Shown here: piece after piece, positions 50,401-62,414 of the stretch
How positions within the stretch are numbered: the first letter of the stretch is position 1
Layout: the number at the start of each line of letters is the position of its first letter
Origin: Mya arenaria
Lineage: Eukaryota > Mollusca > Bivalvia > Myida > Myidae
Length of the DNA: 64,000 bases
Assembly (NCBI RefSeq): GCF_026914265.1
Contig: NC_069125.1
Location: 65,275,479 to 65,339,478 of the forward strand
Direction of reading: 5' to 3'
Translations under genes and position numbers: made by a program
Notes under the pieces: generated by a model
Seen by the model: only the letters and a program-made list of their open reading frames with translations
What the model was told of the DNA's origin: nothing
Database searches by the model: none

Positions 50401-53400
50401 TAAGAGGAAGTGCAGTGTACAGGAACTATAACTCTTATATAGCTAACTACAGAGTTATTGTCCTTTGTTACTTTTTCTTGTCAGAAGCTTAATGAATTTA
50501 ATTTAATAACACATTGGTTAAGCATGATAAATGGAAATGCAGTGTACAATAACCTCAGAGTTATGGCCTCTTTTCAACGAACTTGTTTGCCATTCCTGTG
50601 TTGGGGCGGAATTTGGGGGTCTTAGTCACTCATTTGACAGCTCTTGTTTCATTATTCATAACACTTCTGAAGCGTCAGTCTTCAAAGTATAACACTCATG
50701 TCAATATTGAGACATCTGTCAAAATAATCTAGTTCTATCAAAAAATGTATATGATTTTGTCATGGAATTTCATCAGTGCATACATGTAGGTTTAAAAGGA
50801 TACCACATGAACATGCAATTTTCTTTTTGTTGACTTATGTAACGTTGATTTCATTCATTGGTGACGTACAATGTCACAGAAAAAAATGATGTCATGCTTC
50901 ACTTTTAAAGGTCGTGTTTTCTTAAATATGGAAACTGTCTTTAAGTCTTACATGTTTATCATATTCAACAGATGATAATACATCGCTAACATTAATACAG
51001 TATCATCATTGTCAGAACCTATTAAAGAGCAGAAATCATACTCTTAGCTTGATTTATGAATATCCAACTTTTCTAATAGTTTACAATTTATTTTCATATT
51101 AAAATGAGTTGATTAAAAGACAGCTATATTTTTAGCTTGACTAATTATAGAATAAGGAGAGCTATACTACTCACCTAATGCATTGGCATTACACCGCTAG
51201 GAGCACAATATCTTAGCAAGTCTTTGATTGAAACTTAAGACGAGTGTTCCCAACCGTCCAACTTACTGAATTAATCAAGTAGGATAACTCTATTGTGCAT
51301 ATAGTGCAAATTATGGACCTTCATATATTTTGCATGTAAGCACACATAAGTCAACATCTCGGCAATAATGTGATGAATTGAAATTTTTTCAAGGGTTGTC
51401 AACAATTCTTCTAAATAATCAAGTATAATCATTCTATTTTTGCATATCCATGGCACCGTTCAGAATACCCGAACCTACAATTCATTTTGTTTTGTTTTTT
51501 CTTTAATCAGGATTTCAATTTTGCACTTTTACTGGACTTACTTTACAAAGTACAGAATTTTTTTTGTTTCATTTATTTTTGGCCGAAGCTCCGCACCTTG
51601 GTGTGTACCTAATAAAAAATACAAATAAACGAAGTAATAAAAGAAAAACTAAAGTAATTTGTTTTGTATTGACTCTTCTTACTATAAGAAGTGGGCACTG
51701 ATTCTTTTATTGATAATTGTTTTTAATTTGGCTGGAAGGTTATTCCATTGTTTATTTTACATGAATGTATATTTACAAATGTTTTCATACTGAATACAAA
51801 CACTCTTATCAAACAAAATTTGTTGGTTGGTATTTGTATTGTCTTGTTTATGTCATAAAACCTTTACTACTGACAGCAAGGTGGATTTTAAAGGATTTTT
51901 TACGGGCAGCATTTTTATGCCCCCGAAGGTGGGCATATTAAAATCGCACCGTCCGTCTGTCCGGCTCTGTAACTTTCCCTTGTATGGACAGATTTTAAAA
52001 TAACTTGCCACATGTGTTCCACATACCAAGATGACGTGTGGCGTGCAAGACTCGTGTCCCTACCTCAAAGGTCAAGGTCACACTTAGTGTTTATTCACAA
52101 TGGAGTGCTGCATATAAGGACATAGAGTATAGGTTGTCGTGTCCGAGCTGTAACTTTTTCTTGTATGGACAGATTTTAAAATAACTTGCCACATGTGTAC
52201 CACATACCAAGACGACGTGTCGCGTGCAAGACCCGTTTCCCTACCTCAAAGGTCAAGGTCACACTTAGTGTTTATTCACAATGGAGTGCTGCATATAAGG
52301 ACATAGAGTATAGGTTGTCAAGTCCGGGCTGTAACTTTCCCTTGTATGGACAGATTTTAAAATAACTTGCCACATGTGTTCCACATACCAAGACGACGTG
52401 TTGCGTGCAAGACCCGTGTCCCTACCTCAAAGGTCAAGGTCACACTTAGTGTTTATTCCCAATGGAGTGTTGCATATAAGGACATAGAGTATAGGTTGTT
52501 GTGTCCGGGCTGTAACTTTCTCTTGTATGGACAGATTTTAAAATAACTTAACACATGTGTTCCACATACCAAGACGACGTGTCGCCTGCAAGACCCGTGT
52601 CCCTACCTCAAAGGTCAAGGTCACACTTAGTGTTTATTCACAATGGAGTGCCGCATATAAGGACAGAGAGTATAGGTTGTCGTGTTCGGGCTGTAACTTT
52701 CCCTTGTATGGTCAGATTTTAAAATAACTTGCCAAATGTGTTCCACATACCAAGACGACGTGTCGGGTGCAAAACCCGTGTCCCTACATCAAAGGTCAAG
52801 GTCACACTTAGTGTTTATTCACAATGGAGTGCTGCATATAAGGACATAGAGTATAGGTTGTCGTGTCCGGGCTGTAACTTTCTCTTGTATGGAAATTTTT
52901 TAAAATAACTTGCCACATGTGTTCCACATACCAAGACGACGTGTCGCCTGCAAGACCCGTTTACCTACCTCAAAGGTCAAGGTCACACTTAGTGTTTATT
53001 CACAATGGAGTGCTGCATATAAGGACATAGAGTATAGGTTGTCGTGTCCGGGCTGTAACTTTCTCTTGTATGGACAGATTTTAAAATAACTTGCCACATG
53101 TGTTCCACATACGAAGACGACGTGTCGCGTGCAAGACCCGTGTCCCTGCCTCAAAGGTCAAGGTCACACATAGTGTTTATTCACAATGGAGTGCTGCATA
53201 TAAGGACATAGAGTATAGGTTGTCGTGTCCGGGCTGTAACTTTCCCTTGTATGGACAGATTTTAAAGTAACTTGCCACATGTGTTCCACATACCAAGACA
53301 ACGTGTCGCGTGCAAGACCCGTGTCCCTACCTCAAAGGTCAAGGTCACACTTAGTGGTTATTCACAATGGAGTGCTGCATATAAGGACATAGAGTATAGG

Positions 53401-56400
53401 TTGTCGTGTCCGGGCTGTAACTTTCTCTTGTATGGAAAGATTTTAAAATAACTTGCCACATATGTTCCACATACGAAGACAACGTGTCGCGTGCAAGACC
53501 CGTGTCCCTGCCTCAAAGGTCAAGGTCACACATAGTGTTTATTCACAATGGAGTGCTGCATATAAAGACATAGAGTATAGGTTGTCGTGTCCGAGCTGTA
53601 ACTTTCTCTTGTATGGATAGATTTTAAAATAACTTGCCACATGTGTTCCACATACCAAGACGACGTGTCGCGTGCAAGACCCGTGTCCCTACCTCAAAGG
53701 TCAAGGTCACACTTAGTGTTTATTCACAATGGAGTGCTGCATATAAGGACATAGAGTATAGGTTGTCGTGTCAGGGCTGTTACTTTCCCTTGTATGGACA
53801 GATTTTAAAATCACTTGCTACATGTGTTCCACATACGGAGACGACGTGTCGTGTGCAAGACCCATGTCCCTACCTCTAAGGTGAAAGATACACTTAGTGT
53901 TTATTCACAATGGAATTCTGAATATAAGGACATAACAGTATAGGTTGTCAAGTATGGGTGGTGTTTTTTTATGTTCAGAGGCAATTTAAAATAACTTGCC
54001 ATATGTATTTGACACGTAAAGGCAAGATCAACTTTTCATGTACTGACCTTGTTCGTAGGTCAATGTCACATTCGGGGTCACATACATGACAGCTCTTGTT
54101 TATTCCTTCAGACGCAGTGAAAATTCTATAGCTTTTGAAAATTATGTTATGTTCCAGCGATAGCATACAAGTTACGTAAAAAAAGTATTGAACATACAAT
54201 TTAACTTAAATGATCACAGATAGTTTAATTTTAAAGAAATGTAATGAAGTAGTGTTAAGAATGTTTGAGATTTGAATATTGATGTAATACACGTTGTTAC
54301 TAAAATTTATTTCACTTGTTTTATTCTCCTGGAAACATAGAACATTGACGGTTTAGTTTTACATGTTGCCATCAATATAATGTAATGCAAATTTAGGCCC
54401 GTTTTATTTGCTAATTCTGGTTATTAAGGTGTTGCATGTAAGCACACATTAGAAAACAATTTCTTGATGTATTGCATTGAAACTGTAAACAATGGTTCTT
54501 AACCATCCAACCTAGTTAATAAATCAAGTTAGATAACTATTTATTTTGTTTTACATACATGTAAGTAAGATTTGTCTTTGCACTTAACTTTACATTAAGT
54601 GCCACTCTAAAAGATCCCCGTCAACTTCATGGGAATTTTCTTTATTCATTTTAAGAGTTTAATAGTAGAGTATAAGAGTATAAGATTCATTATATATTAG
54701 TCACCAAACTTTGTGTATTCAAAATGCATTATTTTAATTACGGGTACGATCATTGTTCAGCATAAATTTCAATTGCACATCTCACCAACCACTCAATGTA
54801 TTTCATAGAAACTTAAAACAATGCTCAACTGTGAACAGACTTCCTAAATTGAGGAAAGTACATGTATATGTACAAATTCTTTCATGTATTATGCTATTTC
54901 TGTCAAGTCCGTATAAAATTTATGTTCTTGTTTGAAATTTTACACTAATCTATGCAAGAATCATTCTACCGTAATCTAATTTTACAGAGATCCATGAATG
55001 TTTCACTAAAACATTGCAGTCCTGAAACTCAAAAGCGTTGGAATAGTCGAGTGTACTGTCTCTGTGACAGCCATAACTTGCATTACCATACATTAAATTT
55101 GTGAAATGATTATATATATAATATATCTTACTTATATTGTACAGTTAATAAATTGCATAAAATAATAAGATACCAAGGATGTAATATCATAACATTGTAA
55201 TAAATTGTGTATGTGTTCTATGTTGTGGTACATAATTTTGAAATTGTCAGACCTGTAATATAATAATATATAATGATATTTGCATTGTTGTTCAATAATT
55301 AGGCCAGAAGCTTATATTATTATAAACATTCTATTTTATATTTCCAATCAGATTTCACTTTATATGATGAGAATTATTGACTTATAGGGACAAACGATTT
55401 TCAATATTTAGTTCTGTCTTTAAGAGATAAGAATAATAATTATTTTTATTATGCCCCCGAAGGTGGGCATATTAAAATCACACCGTCCGTTCGTCTGTCT
55501 GTGTGTCGGGCTCAATAACTCGTGTCTGGGCTGTAACTTTCTCTTGTATGGACAGATTTTAAAATAACATGTGTTCAACATACCAAGACGACATGTCGCG
55601 TGCAAGACCCATGTCCCTACCTCTAAGGTCAAGGTCACACTTAGTGTTTATTCACAATAGAATTCTGCATATAAGGACATAGAGTATAGGTTGTCGTGTC
55701 CAGGATGTAACATTTTCTTGTATGGACAGATTTTAAAATAACTTGTCACATGTGTTCGACATACCAAGATGACGTGTCGCGTGCAAGATCCATGTCCCTA
55801 CCTCTAAGGTGAAAGATACACTTAGATGTATATTCACAATGGAATGCTGAATATAAGGACGTAAGAGCGTAGGTTGTCAAGTATGGGTGGTGTTTTTTTT
55901 AATTTATAGAGGCAATTTAAAATAACTTGCCATAATTTTTATGTATTTGACACGTAAAGGCAAGATCAACTTTTCATGTACCCGGTACTGACCTTGTTTA
56001 TAGGTCAATGTCACATTCGGGGGCATTTTTCACATTATGTGACAGCTCTTGTTTATTATTCTATTATTGTTATAAACATGACGTGGACTACCTGTCAAAC
56101 TAGCCAATCAAAACCTGACTAAAAAATCAGAGTCCAGATATCAGTGGTATACATGTATACTTTGAAGACTCATAGTCTCAGAAGTATTATGAGAACTAAA
56201 ATTAGAAAAACGATCTCAATCATTAAAAAGGCACTTTTGAAGTGCATTATATCTGCTGCTATGCTTCTATAACTTTTGCTTTCGAAGGTAAAAATATTTC
56301 AAACTCAGATGTATTAAACATATGCAATATATAGACATCGATAACCATGCAACATTATACAGGTATTGCTATTCTAAATGTCTAAACTTTTTTGTCAGCA

Positions 56401-59400
56401 CTGTTATTTTGAAACTTGATAACTGCATGCACTGTATGGAATATTACTGTTTTTGAATGTTGTAAGGGCCCATGTGGATGGCCCCGACGCCATGCTCCCT
56501 ATTACGCGGCAAATAAAAGGAGTCCTCGAGATATCAAAAAGAATTGTTTTTATAAAAACAGTTCCTGACTAGACATGTGCTTCATTATGGTTTTTTAACC
56601 AGGTTTTAACACAAAGAAACACATAAAGCTAGTCAAATGTAAGTCAAACATACCAGTCCTATGATATTGAATAATTTAAGTACGGTTTGACGTATAATGA
56701 CCAAACATGGTACATAGGGATTATGGAGCGCTTTCATGGGATTGCGTTTGGGGTCAAGGTTAAGGTCACTGTTACTGAAAATAGAAAAATAGTAGGTTCT
56801 GAATAACTTAAGTTAGGGTTGACATATAGGAAGAGTTTATGGAGACCTTTCATTGGATTACATTTAGGGTCAAGGTCAGTGTTACTAAAAATAGAAAAAC
56901 AGTTAAAATTGAATCTCAAAACAAAGCCTAAACTTCTTCATTCATCATTGAAAACCTGTTTTTTTTCGCATTGCGGTGTTTCTTGTTGGTTATAAATTTG
57001 AATTAAAGTTCATGGTCACTACCTTAAGGCTCAACATTGGATAAAAGAATTTAATCGTATTTTAATTGTTTTAAATTAATAAGTTACTGTATTTATGTCA
57101 CCTTAGTGCAAGAACGCAATATCTGCTTCTATTTCTACAGGGATGATAAAATTCCGGATTAATCCGGAATTCCGGATTTAAGGCCTCACGGATCGATTTT
57201 GAGATTAATGTAAATCCGTTGATTTTTTTTCTAGGGGGGGGGGGGGGGGGGGGTACAGGGACCGAATCGAGCTCAGTTTGAACAACATGGGTACGAAAGG
57301 TGAGTTTTTCGGAAGTGTAAAGCCGGAAATTAACGAACCTATTTACGTCTTGGCAATCGAGCTATATGATTGGTTAAGATAGCATCCGGTGATAACGGAA
57401 ATTACCGATGGGACTAGAAGACAATATCCGGATGGTCGTATCCGGATATGACAGACGAATAAACGGGTATTGGAAAATTGGAAAAAAAACGACCACCACC
57501 AACTTCGAAACATAGATTCGTCGATTTAAAGGGTATATTTGCCATTTATTTTTAAGAGAAATTCCCGAAACGTTTCTTTTTAAGTTTATAGAAAGTGATC
57601 AAACTAATAATGAAATTTGCGCATGTAGCATTATTTCGGACATCCCGATTCGGATTGTGTCATAATAATCGATTTTTATTTTACAAATTATTATTTTACG
57701 CTGTAAACCGTTTCTTTATTATTCTCATAATGTCTGAAGCATTGTTCTCAATAAGAAGTGGCTGTTGACCACAATGGGAGGTTCAAATGAAAATTGGTTT
57801 GGTTCAAATTAAAAGAAAAAAGAAAAAAAGAATAAATATTTTGTAGTAGTAATACATATTACGCAGAGGCAGTCATTTTATTTTCTATTTGAGACAGTTC
57901 AACAAAACCTCTTGAGGACCCAGTTTGAGTGAGATTTAAATTATATAGTTGTAATTTGTATTTCCAGGTATGTTGATGGTTACAAAAGTCAGGGATGAAC
58001 AGATACCTCAGCCAATGCATCCAGTTGTTCCTGTCATTGACTGACAATTCAATCCAGAGGCCATGATACTTGGATTTATGACAGAACATGCTCCCTGGCA
58101 CCACAGTAGTGTGTCTTACTTAAGACACTTGCCAAAGGTACAAAAGCTCTCAGCGAATTAAAACTTCAAAGGTGTACAGCATCATACAAGATGACTTACG
58201 GAGTGGCTAGCCATTTCAATGATGAACATGTGGAGGAGTTAATGGATCTCGGTTTTGTTTCAACTAAGACAAGTCAACAAACACACTGAGAAAACTGTTT
58301 CAGCTATTTTTCTGCTATAGAGAAAGAAATAGTGTTGAGACATTTGGCCTCCTTAAAAATCACAAGGGCTGATTCTGAATCAATTTTCATAGAAATTGAA
58401 AGCCAGTTGGAGAGACTTGAACTGCCGTGGGACAATCTAGTTTGTGTGCTACTGGACTCGTTTAACACCATGAGGGGAAAGAATCTGGCTTAGAGACCAT
58501 AATACGTCAAAGTCCACCATGTCCACAACGGCTACGCTGTCAAAGCATTTAAGTCCAGTTTGGATATTACTTGGAATAATATATATAATAATTAATAACA
58601 TTATATTTTCATCAAATGTGCAGAAATGGAATAAATATTCTTTATATGATACATAAAAATTGAATAATTAACACTTACAATAAACATTTGCAAGCATGAT
58701 AATTGATATGTTGTTCATTATTATAAATCAAACATCCCACAGTGTAGACTGTTCATACACAGCCATTTGATCATAGCCAGTTGAGTTTTATGGGAAGTGG
58801 ACAACTGAATCAAAATGTCAGGTACATGTCTAATGCCTGTGACTTCAGGTAGAAAAAAGTAAATTTAACTTTGTTTAAAGACAAAGGTGTTAAACTTCAC
58901 TGCTAAGATTCCTGATAATTGTTCTGATTGTGGATGTCTCGTGTTGAACATAATTATATCAGGGTTCGAATTTAACTTTGAGGAGCACTCGCAAAATTTT
59001 GCGAGTGCTTTTTGAGGCAACTCGCAAAATGAAAAATCAACTTGCAATTTTATTATTTGCTTTATTCCCTCATAATATTGTCTAATTTAAGTAGAAATTT
59101 ACACCTAAAGACATATTATGAATATTAAAACGTATCAATCTTGAGTTACTCAACTACTTGAACTTGTTGATGGCTTTTTCTTTTTGAGGAATACGGAAAG
59201 ACTCATCAGATGCTAGCCGCTTTTTTATTACAAAGCTGTCCAATAATTTGACATTGTTCACTTTGTATATTAACCCTTGCCATTGGGTAATATCCATTCG
59301 GCAAGCATGGTACAGATTTCATTTAGTCTATAAGTATTAAAAGCAATAACATTATAAAATTAAAATAAATGAAAGAAACAGTAAAATTAATCTAGCGAGA

Positions 59401-61209
59401 ATGCTCTGGACCATGAAATATATCGACCGACAAAGTCTATTCACTTTGGCATTTGGGCGGAAATATATCAAAGGTTGATGGGGTTTACATATAGTGCGCG
59501 AACGCGCTTAATTTAGCCAATGATTAAGCTAGGTGATTACGTCATTTGAATTCACTTTGTATTATGCACACCTCGGAAAGATTCGAGATGAAACTCGGCC
59601 TTTTCCGTATTTGTTCTATTTTTGAAAACTTACTAGAGCTTGACTCCGTACTGTCATTTTTTATACTGGTAGTGTAAACATGCCACTTATAGGGTGTTTA
59701 CACTCGACTACGCAGCGGAGTTAATTTCATATTTATCTACTTTCCTTTTAACATTTTGTGGTCTAGAAAAAGCCACTCGCAGAATTTTGCGAGCATGAAT
59801 AAAAGTTACTCGCAATTTGCAAATGTCGCTCGCATTTTGCGAGTATGCGAGCCTAAATTCGAACCCTGTATATCTACCAAACCGAAAGGTGTACTCCTTG
59901 AACACTATTCTAAGGCAAAAAAGGGTATTAGAATCCCTGAAATACGGACAGCTTCGGGGGGCTTCGCCCCCCCTTGTCCCCCCACCAGGGCTTTGCCCTG
60001 GACCCATCGGGGGCCTTAAGCGGCCCCCTGAACCCCACGCAGACATTTTCAGGATTGGCAACTTGGCTCTGTTATCATCCCTGTTTCTATATGCAGTTAC
60101 TGAGTTATTGCACTAAGGTGATGATATTAACTTCCATTGTAACATATTGCTGATTATACATTTTTATGTTGTCAATACCTAGTTTCATTACAATACATAA
60201 GTTCTGATTTCTAACATGATCTCTTTATTCTAATATGCTAAAAGATGATACTGGTAGTTGAAGCATAAACGATTATCATTCCAATCTGATTTGTTGTTCT
60301 CACTCATTCAGGGACACAGAGGGCTATGCGACGTAGCATCGTACCGTCGACTAGTCCTATTGCGAAAGGGATCACCTGGCAGTGGGAAGGGGATGTTCCG
60401 GGTTCCTGGTGTCACTTTGATTTAGAAGTTGCAGAGTATCTGGATGAATGCTTTGTGAAAAACCCTCGTGTTTTCATTGATCTGAGATCTACTAAGTTTA
60501 GACTTCCATATCACATAGATCTGGCAAACATGACACAGACTAGAATACATACAGGCCGTGTGAGAAAGGTTCAGAGGGTGTTTACCAGCAGAAACTATCC
60601 ATTAGATGGACCACAGGTTGTGACAGGTGTTAAACGACAGAGTACTTCCCCAGGCCCAAGCAGCTCTGGGCAAAAGAGGACAAGATCTTCAACAACCACA
60701 TCATCCGTGTTTGGTCAGAATCCTAACCCGGTAAACATGGGAACAGTTCCTGCATCTTCAGTGACTCAGCTAAATTCTGTGATTCAGTCAAATTCCATTA
60801 ACAATTCTCAGACATCACCCTTTGTCTCAGTGTCCAGCTCTCCAAACTTCCAGTTCGGTACAACAGGTACGAGTGCCCCCTTTAGTTTTATGCCGTCCCT
60901 AAATTCTAGTGTTCATCATCAAGGGCCTATCACACGAAGGAGACATTTACTTACACAGGGCCTTACTTTTGGCCAAGGAAATCCACAGATGATGCCTCAG
61001 GCAAGTTCGAATTCGTATCCAAACCCTGCCGGGGTCAATCCATTCTCACAAACCCATGCTGCTACCTCCCAGCCCTCAGGCTCCATGCCCGGTGGTCCCT
61101 TGATTGGTCATGGTGTACCAATGTTTGGTCATGGTCAGGTGGGCAGCAGTGGCCAGTCAGGACCAGTACCTGGCTTCCCATCCATGGCTATGGGCTATAC
61201 AAGATCAGG
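47423..61209 (+). CDS. DTX: Deltex E3 ubiquitin-protein ligase, N-terminal part
   Basis: Two coding exons are in the window: 47423-47618 and 60312-61209, joined in phase 1 across a 12.7-kb intron. The second ends at a GTAAGT donor in phase 2, so the gene runs beyond the window. Exon 1 holds the first WWE domain ([20 protein letters not shown], residues 6-65). The junction reads IGTGTQRAMRRS, and the second WWE domain follows (KGITWQWEGDVPGSWCHFD to RKVQR, about residues 84-152). After that comes a low-complexity Ser/Gly/Pro/Gln region up to residue 364. In animals the WWE pair binds the Notch ankyrin repeats. The RING and Deltex C-terminal domains that ubiquitinate targets must lie downstream. 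AAAATGG gives a good start context. It cannot be assigned to one vertebrate Deltex paralogue. Confidence 0.92.
49560..50655 (+). repeat. degenerate tandem repeat of about 148 bp in Deltex intron 1
   Basis: Phrases such as 'ctggatggaatttaatt', 'ggtaaagcacaatgaga', 'aaccataactctattcc' and 'cagagttattgccctttgtt' recur in fixed order at spacings near 148 bp, with one short unit, from about 49660 to 50560. Head (TACCCCTGACTGTG) and tail (GACAGCTCTTGTTTC) resemble the ends of the element family at 51917 and 55451. Confidence 0.75.
51917..54103 (+). repeat. repeat element with about 11 internal 181-bp units, copy I
   Basis: The head is ATGCCCCCGAAGGTGGGCAT and the tail is CACATTCGGGG, ending GACAGCTCTTG. 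Inside, a unit beginning CTGTAACTTTCCCTTGTATG recurs at 51966, 52148, 52329, 52510, 52691, 52872, 53053, 53234, 53415, 53596 and 53776, that is, every 181-182 bp with few differences. Open frames here are repeat artefacts. It lies in Deltex intron 1. Confidence 0.95.
55451..56052 (+). repeat. same element with about 2 internal 181-bp units, copy II
   Basis: This has the same head (ATGCCCCCGAAGGTGGGCAT) and the same ending (TTCGGGGGCAT, then GACAGCTCTTG) as copy I, but only about two internal units. The first and last ten bases (TGCCCCCGAA / TTCGGGGGCA) are perfect inverted repeats, so the ends look like those of a short DNA transposon or MITE. Confidence 0.9.
57234..57253 (+). repeat. run of 20 G
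   Basis: Twenty consecutive G residues lie in Deltex intron 1, next to several TCCGGA palindromes (near 57150-57175). The run could form a G-quadruplex. Its exact length may be uncertain because homopolymers are error-prone in assembly. Confidence 0.9.
58118..58570 (+). pseudogene. hAT-like transposase relic
   Basis: One frame reads TLAKGTKALSELKLQRCTAS, then YKMTYGVASHFNDEH, and after a stop EKEIVLRHLASLKI, RLELPWDNLVCVLLDSFNTM RGKN, and after a frameshift VHNGYAVKAFKS. The order and the DSxxxMRGK and HxVHN-like blocks resemble the central part of hAT-type transposases. Stops and shifts make it non-coding. Family assignment is by motif style only. Confidence 0.5.
58955..59873. mobile_element. 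hAT-like non-autonomous DNA element, 909 bp
   Basis: The element runs 58960-59868 with perfect 15-bp terminal inverted repeats (CAGGGTTCGAATTTA and complement) and a TATAT direct repeat on both sides. Just inside each end are several small palindromes of the form CTCGCAAAATTTTGCGAG. CAGGG ends are typical of hAT elements, but the observed target repeat is only 5 bp rather than the usual 8. No transposase is encoded. Confidence 0.75.
59956..60028. repeat. three consecutive GC-rich hairpins
   Basis: GGGGGGCTTCGCCCCCC (59956-59972), CCAGGGCTTTGCCCTGG (59985-60001) and GGGGGCCTTAAGCGGCCCCC (60009-60028) follow each other within 73 bp of otherwise AT-rich intron, about 280 bp before Deltex exon 2. 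They look like part of a dispersed repeat rather than a terminator. Confidence 0.85.
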
Positions 61210-61634
61210 GTAAGTAATTTCAATGTTGTTATATACATTGGTCTAAGTAATAATATATAACCTTTAGGATTAACAATTTTCAAGTTTGACAAACTCATTA
61301 GTTGAGCACAAACTTTAAAAAGTAGTGACGTGATAGAATGCTTTAAATCTTTAAGGCAATCCTTGTTTGTTTGTAGTTTGCTCAACCTAGATTGTAGATT
61401 GTGAGTCGGTTGGTACAGCTTATTTTTTAGTTTTAGAAATTGAGTTATGTTTTATATTGAAACAAGAAACAGTAAAGCTATGGTCACGATCATAGTGTTT
61501 GATATCATTATATGCCTGCAACCACTGCTCCAGTCCTTGATTTTCATTTCATTGCCATATCTATTGATATTCCCATGAGAATGTTTCATATCATTGCCGT
61601 GTTATTCATTGCTCTCATCAGCAGTTTTGATAGT
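61210..61634. other. start of Deltex intron 2
   Basis: Intronic sequence after the GTAAGT donor. No further Deltex exon could be recognised up to the end of the window. Confidence 0.6.
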
Positions 61635-61994
61635 ACTGTCATGTCCCTCAATGGTCTAGTTGTTCTTTTTATGACAAGTACTGTCATGTCCCTCAATGGT
61701 CTAGTTGTTCTTTTTATGACAAGTACTGTCATGTCCCTCAATGGTCTAGTTGTTCTTTTTATGACAAGTACTGTCATGTCCCTCAATGGTCTAGTTGTTC
61801 TTTTTATGACAAGTACTGTCATGTCCCTCAATGGTCTAGTTGTTCTTTTTATGACAAGTACTGTCATGTCCCTCAATGGTCTAGTTGTTCTTTTTATGAC
61901 AAGTACTGTTATGTCCCTCAATGGTCTAGTTGTTCTTTTTATGACAAGTACTGTCATGTCCCTCAATGGTCTAGTTGTTCTTTTTATGCCCTGT
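61635..61994. repeat. 45-bp tandem repeat, 8 units
   Basis: Eight nearly identical copies of a 45-bp unit (ACTGTCATGTCCCTCAATGG + TCTAGTTGTTCTTTTTATGA + CAAGT) lie head to tail. Because 45 is a multiple of three, both strands show long open frames with a 15-residue repeat. These are not supported as genes. Confidence 0.97.
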
Positions 61995-62414
61995 CCTTCT
62001 GCGTTCTTGTCTTCTTAATTCATTCCACCTTGGTGACAGTCAAAGGTTTTGTTGTCGTATTTCATGCCACTGCTGTGTATGTTGATACTCCTGTGGACTT
62101 ATCACATAGCACTGTTGTGCCCCTCAGTGCTCCTGTCATCATATTAAATGTCGCACTTTTCATATCACTGTTGTGTCTGTTAATGTACCTAACCTTATTC
62201 CATATCACCTTCATGTCAGTTAGTGCTCCTGTCTTCAGATTTGGCATCATGTCTGTCAATGTTCATATCATTGGATTTCATGTTAAAAGCAAGCCTGTGT
62301 CTTCAATGTTGTATTTTATGTCAGTGCTGTGTTCACGTCAACATATTTTGTGTCATTATAGTGTTTGAAAGTGCTACTGTTGTTGTTGTGTCCAACAATG
62401 TTCCTGTTATTGTT

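Noticed and set aside
61512..62018. Long plus-strand open frame with a 15-residue repeat, and its minus-strand mirror at 61586-61966
   Set aside because: Both frames come from the 45-bp tandem repeat. There are no splice signals or domains, and the location is inside a Deltex intron.
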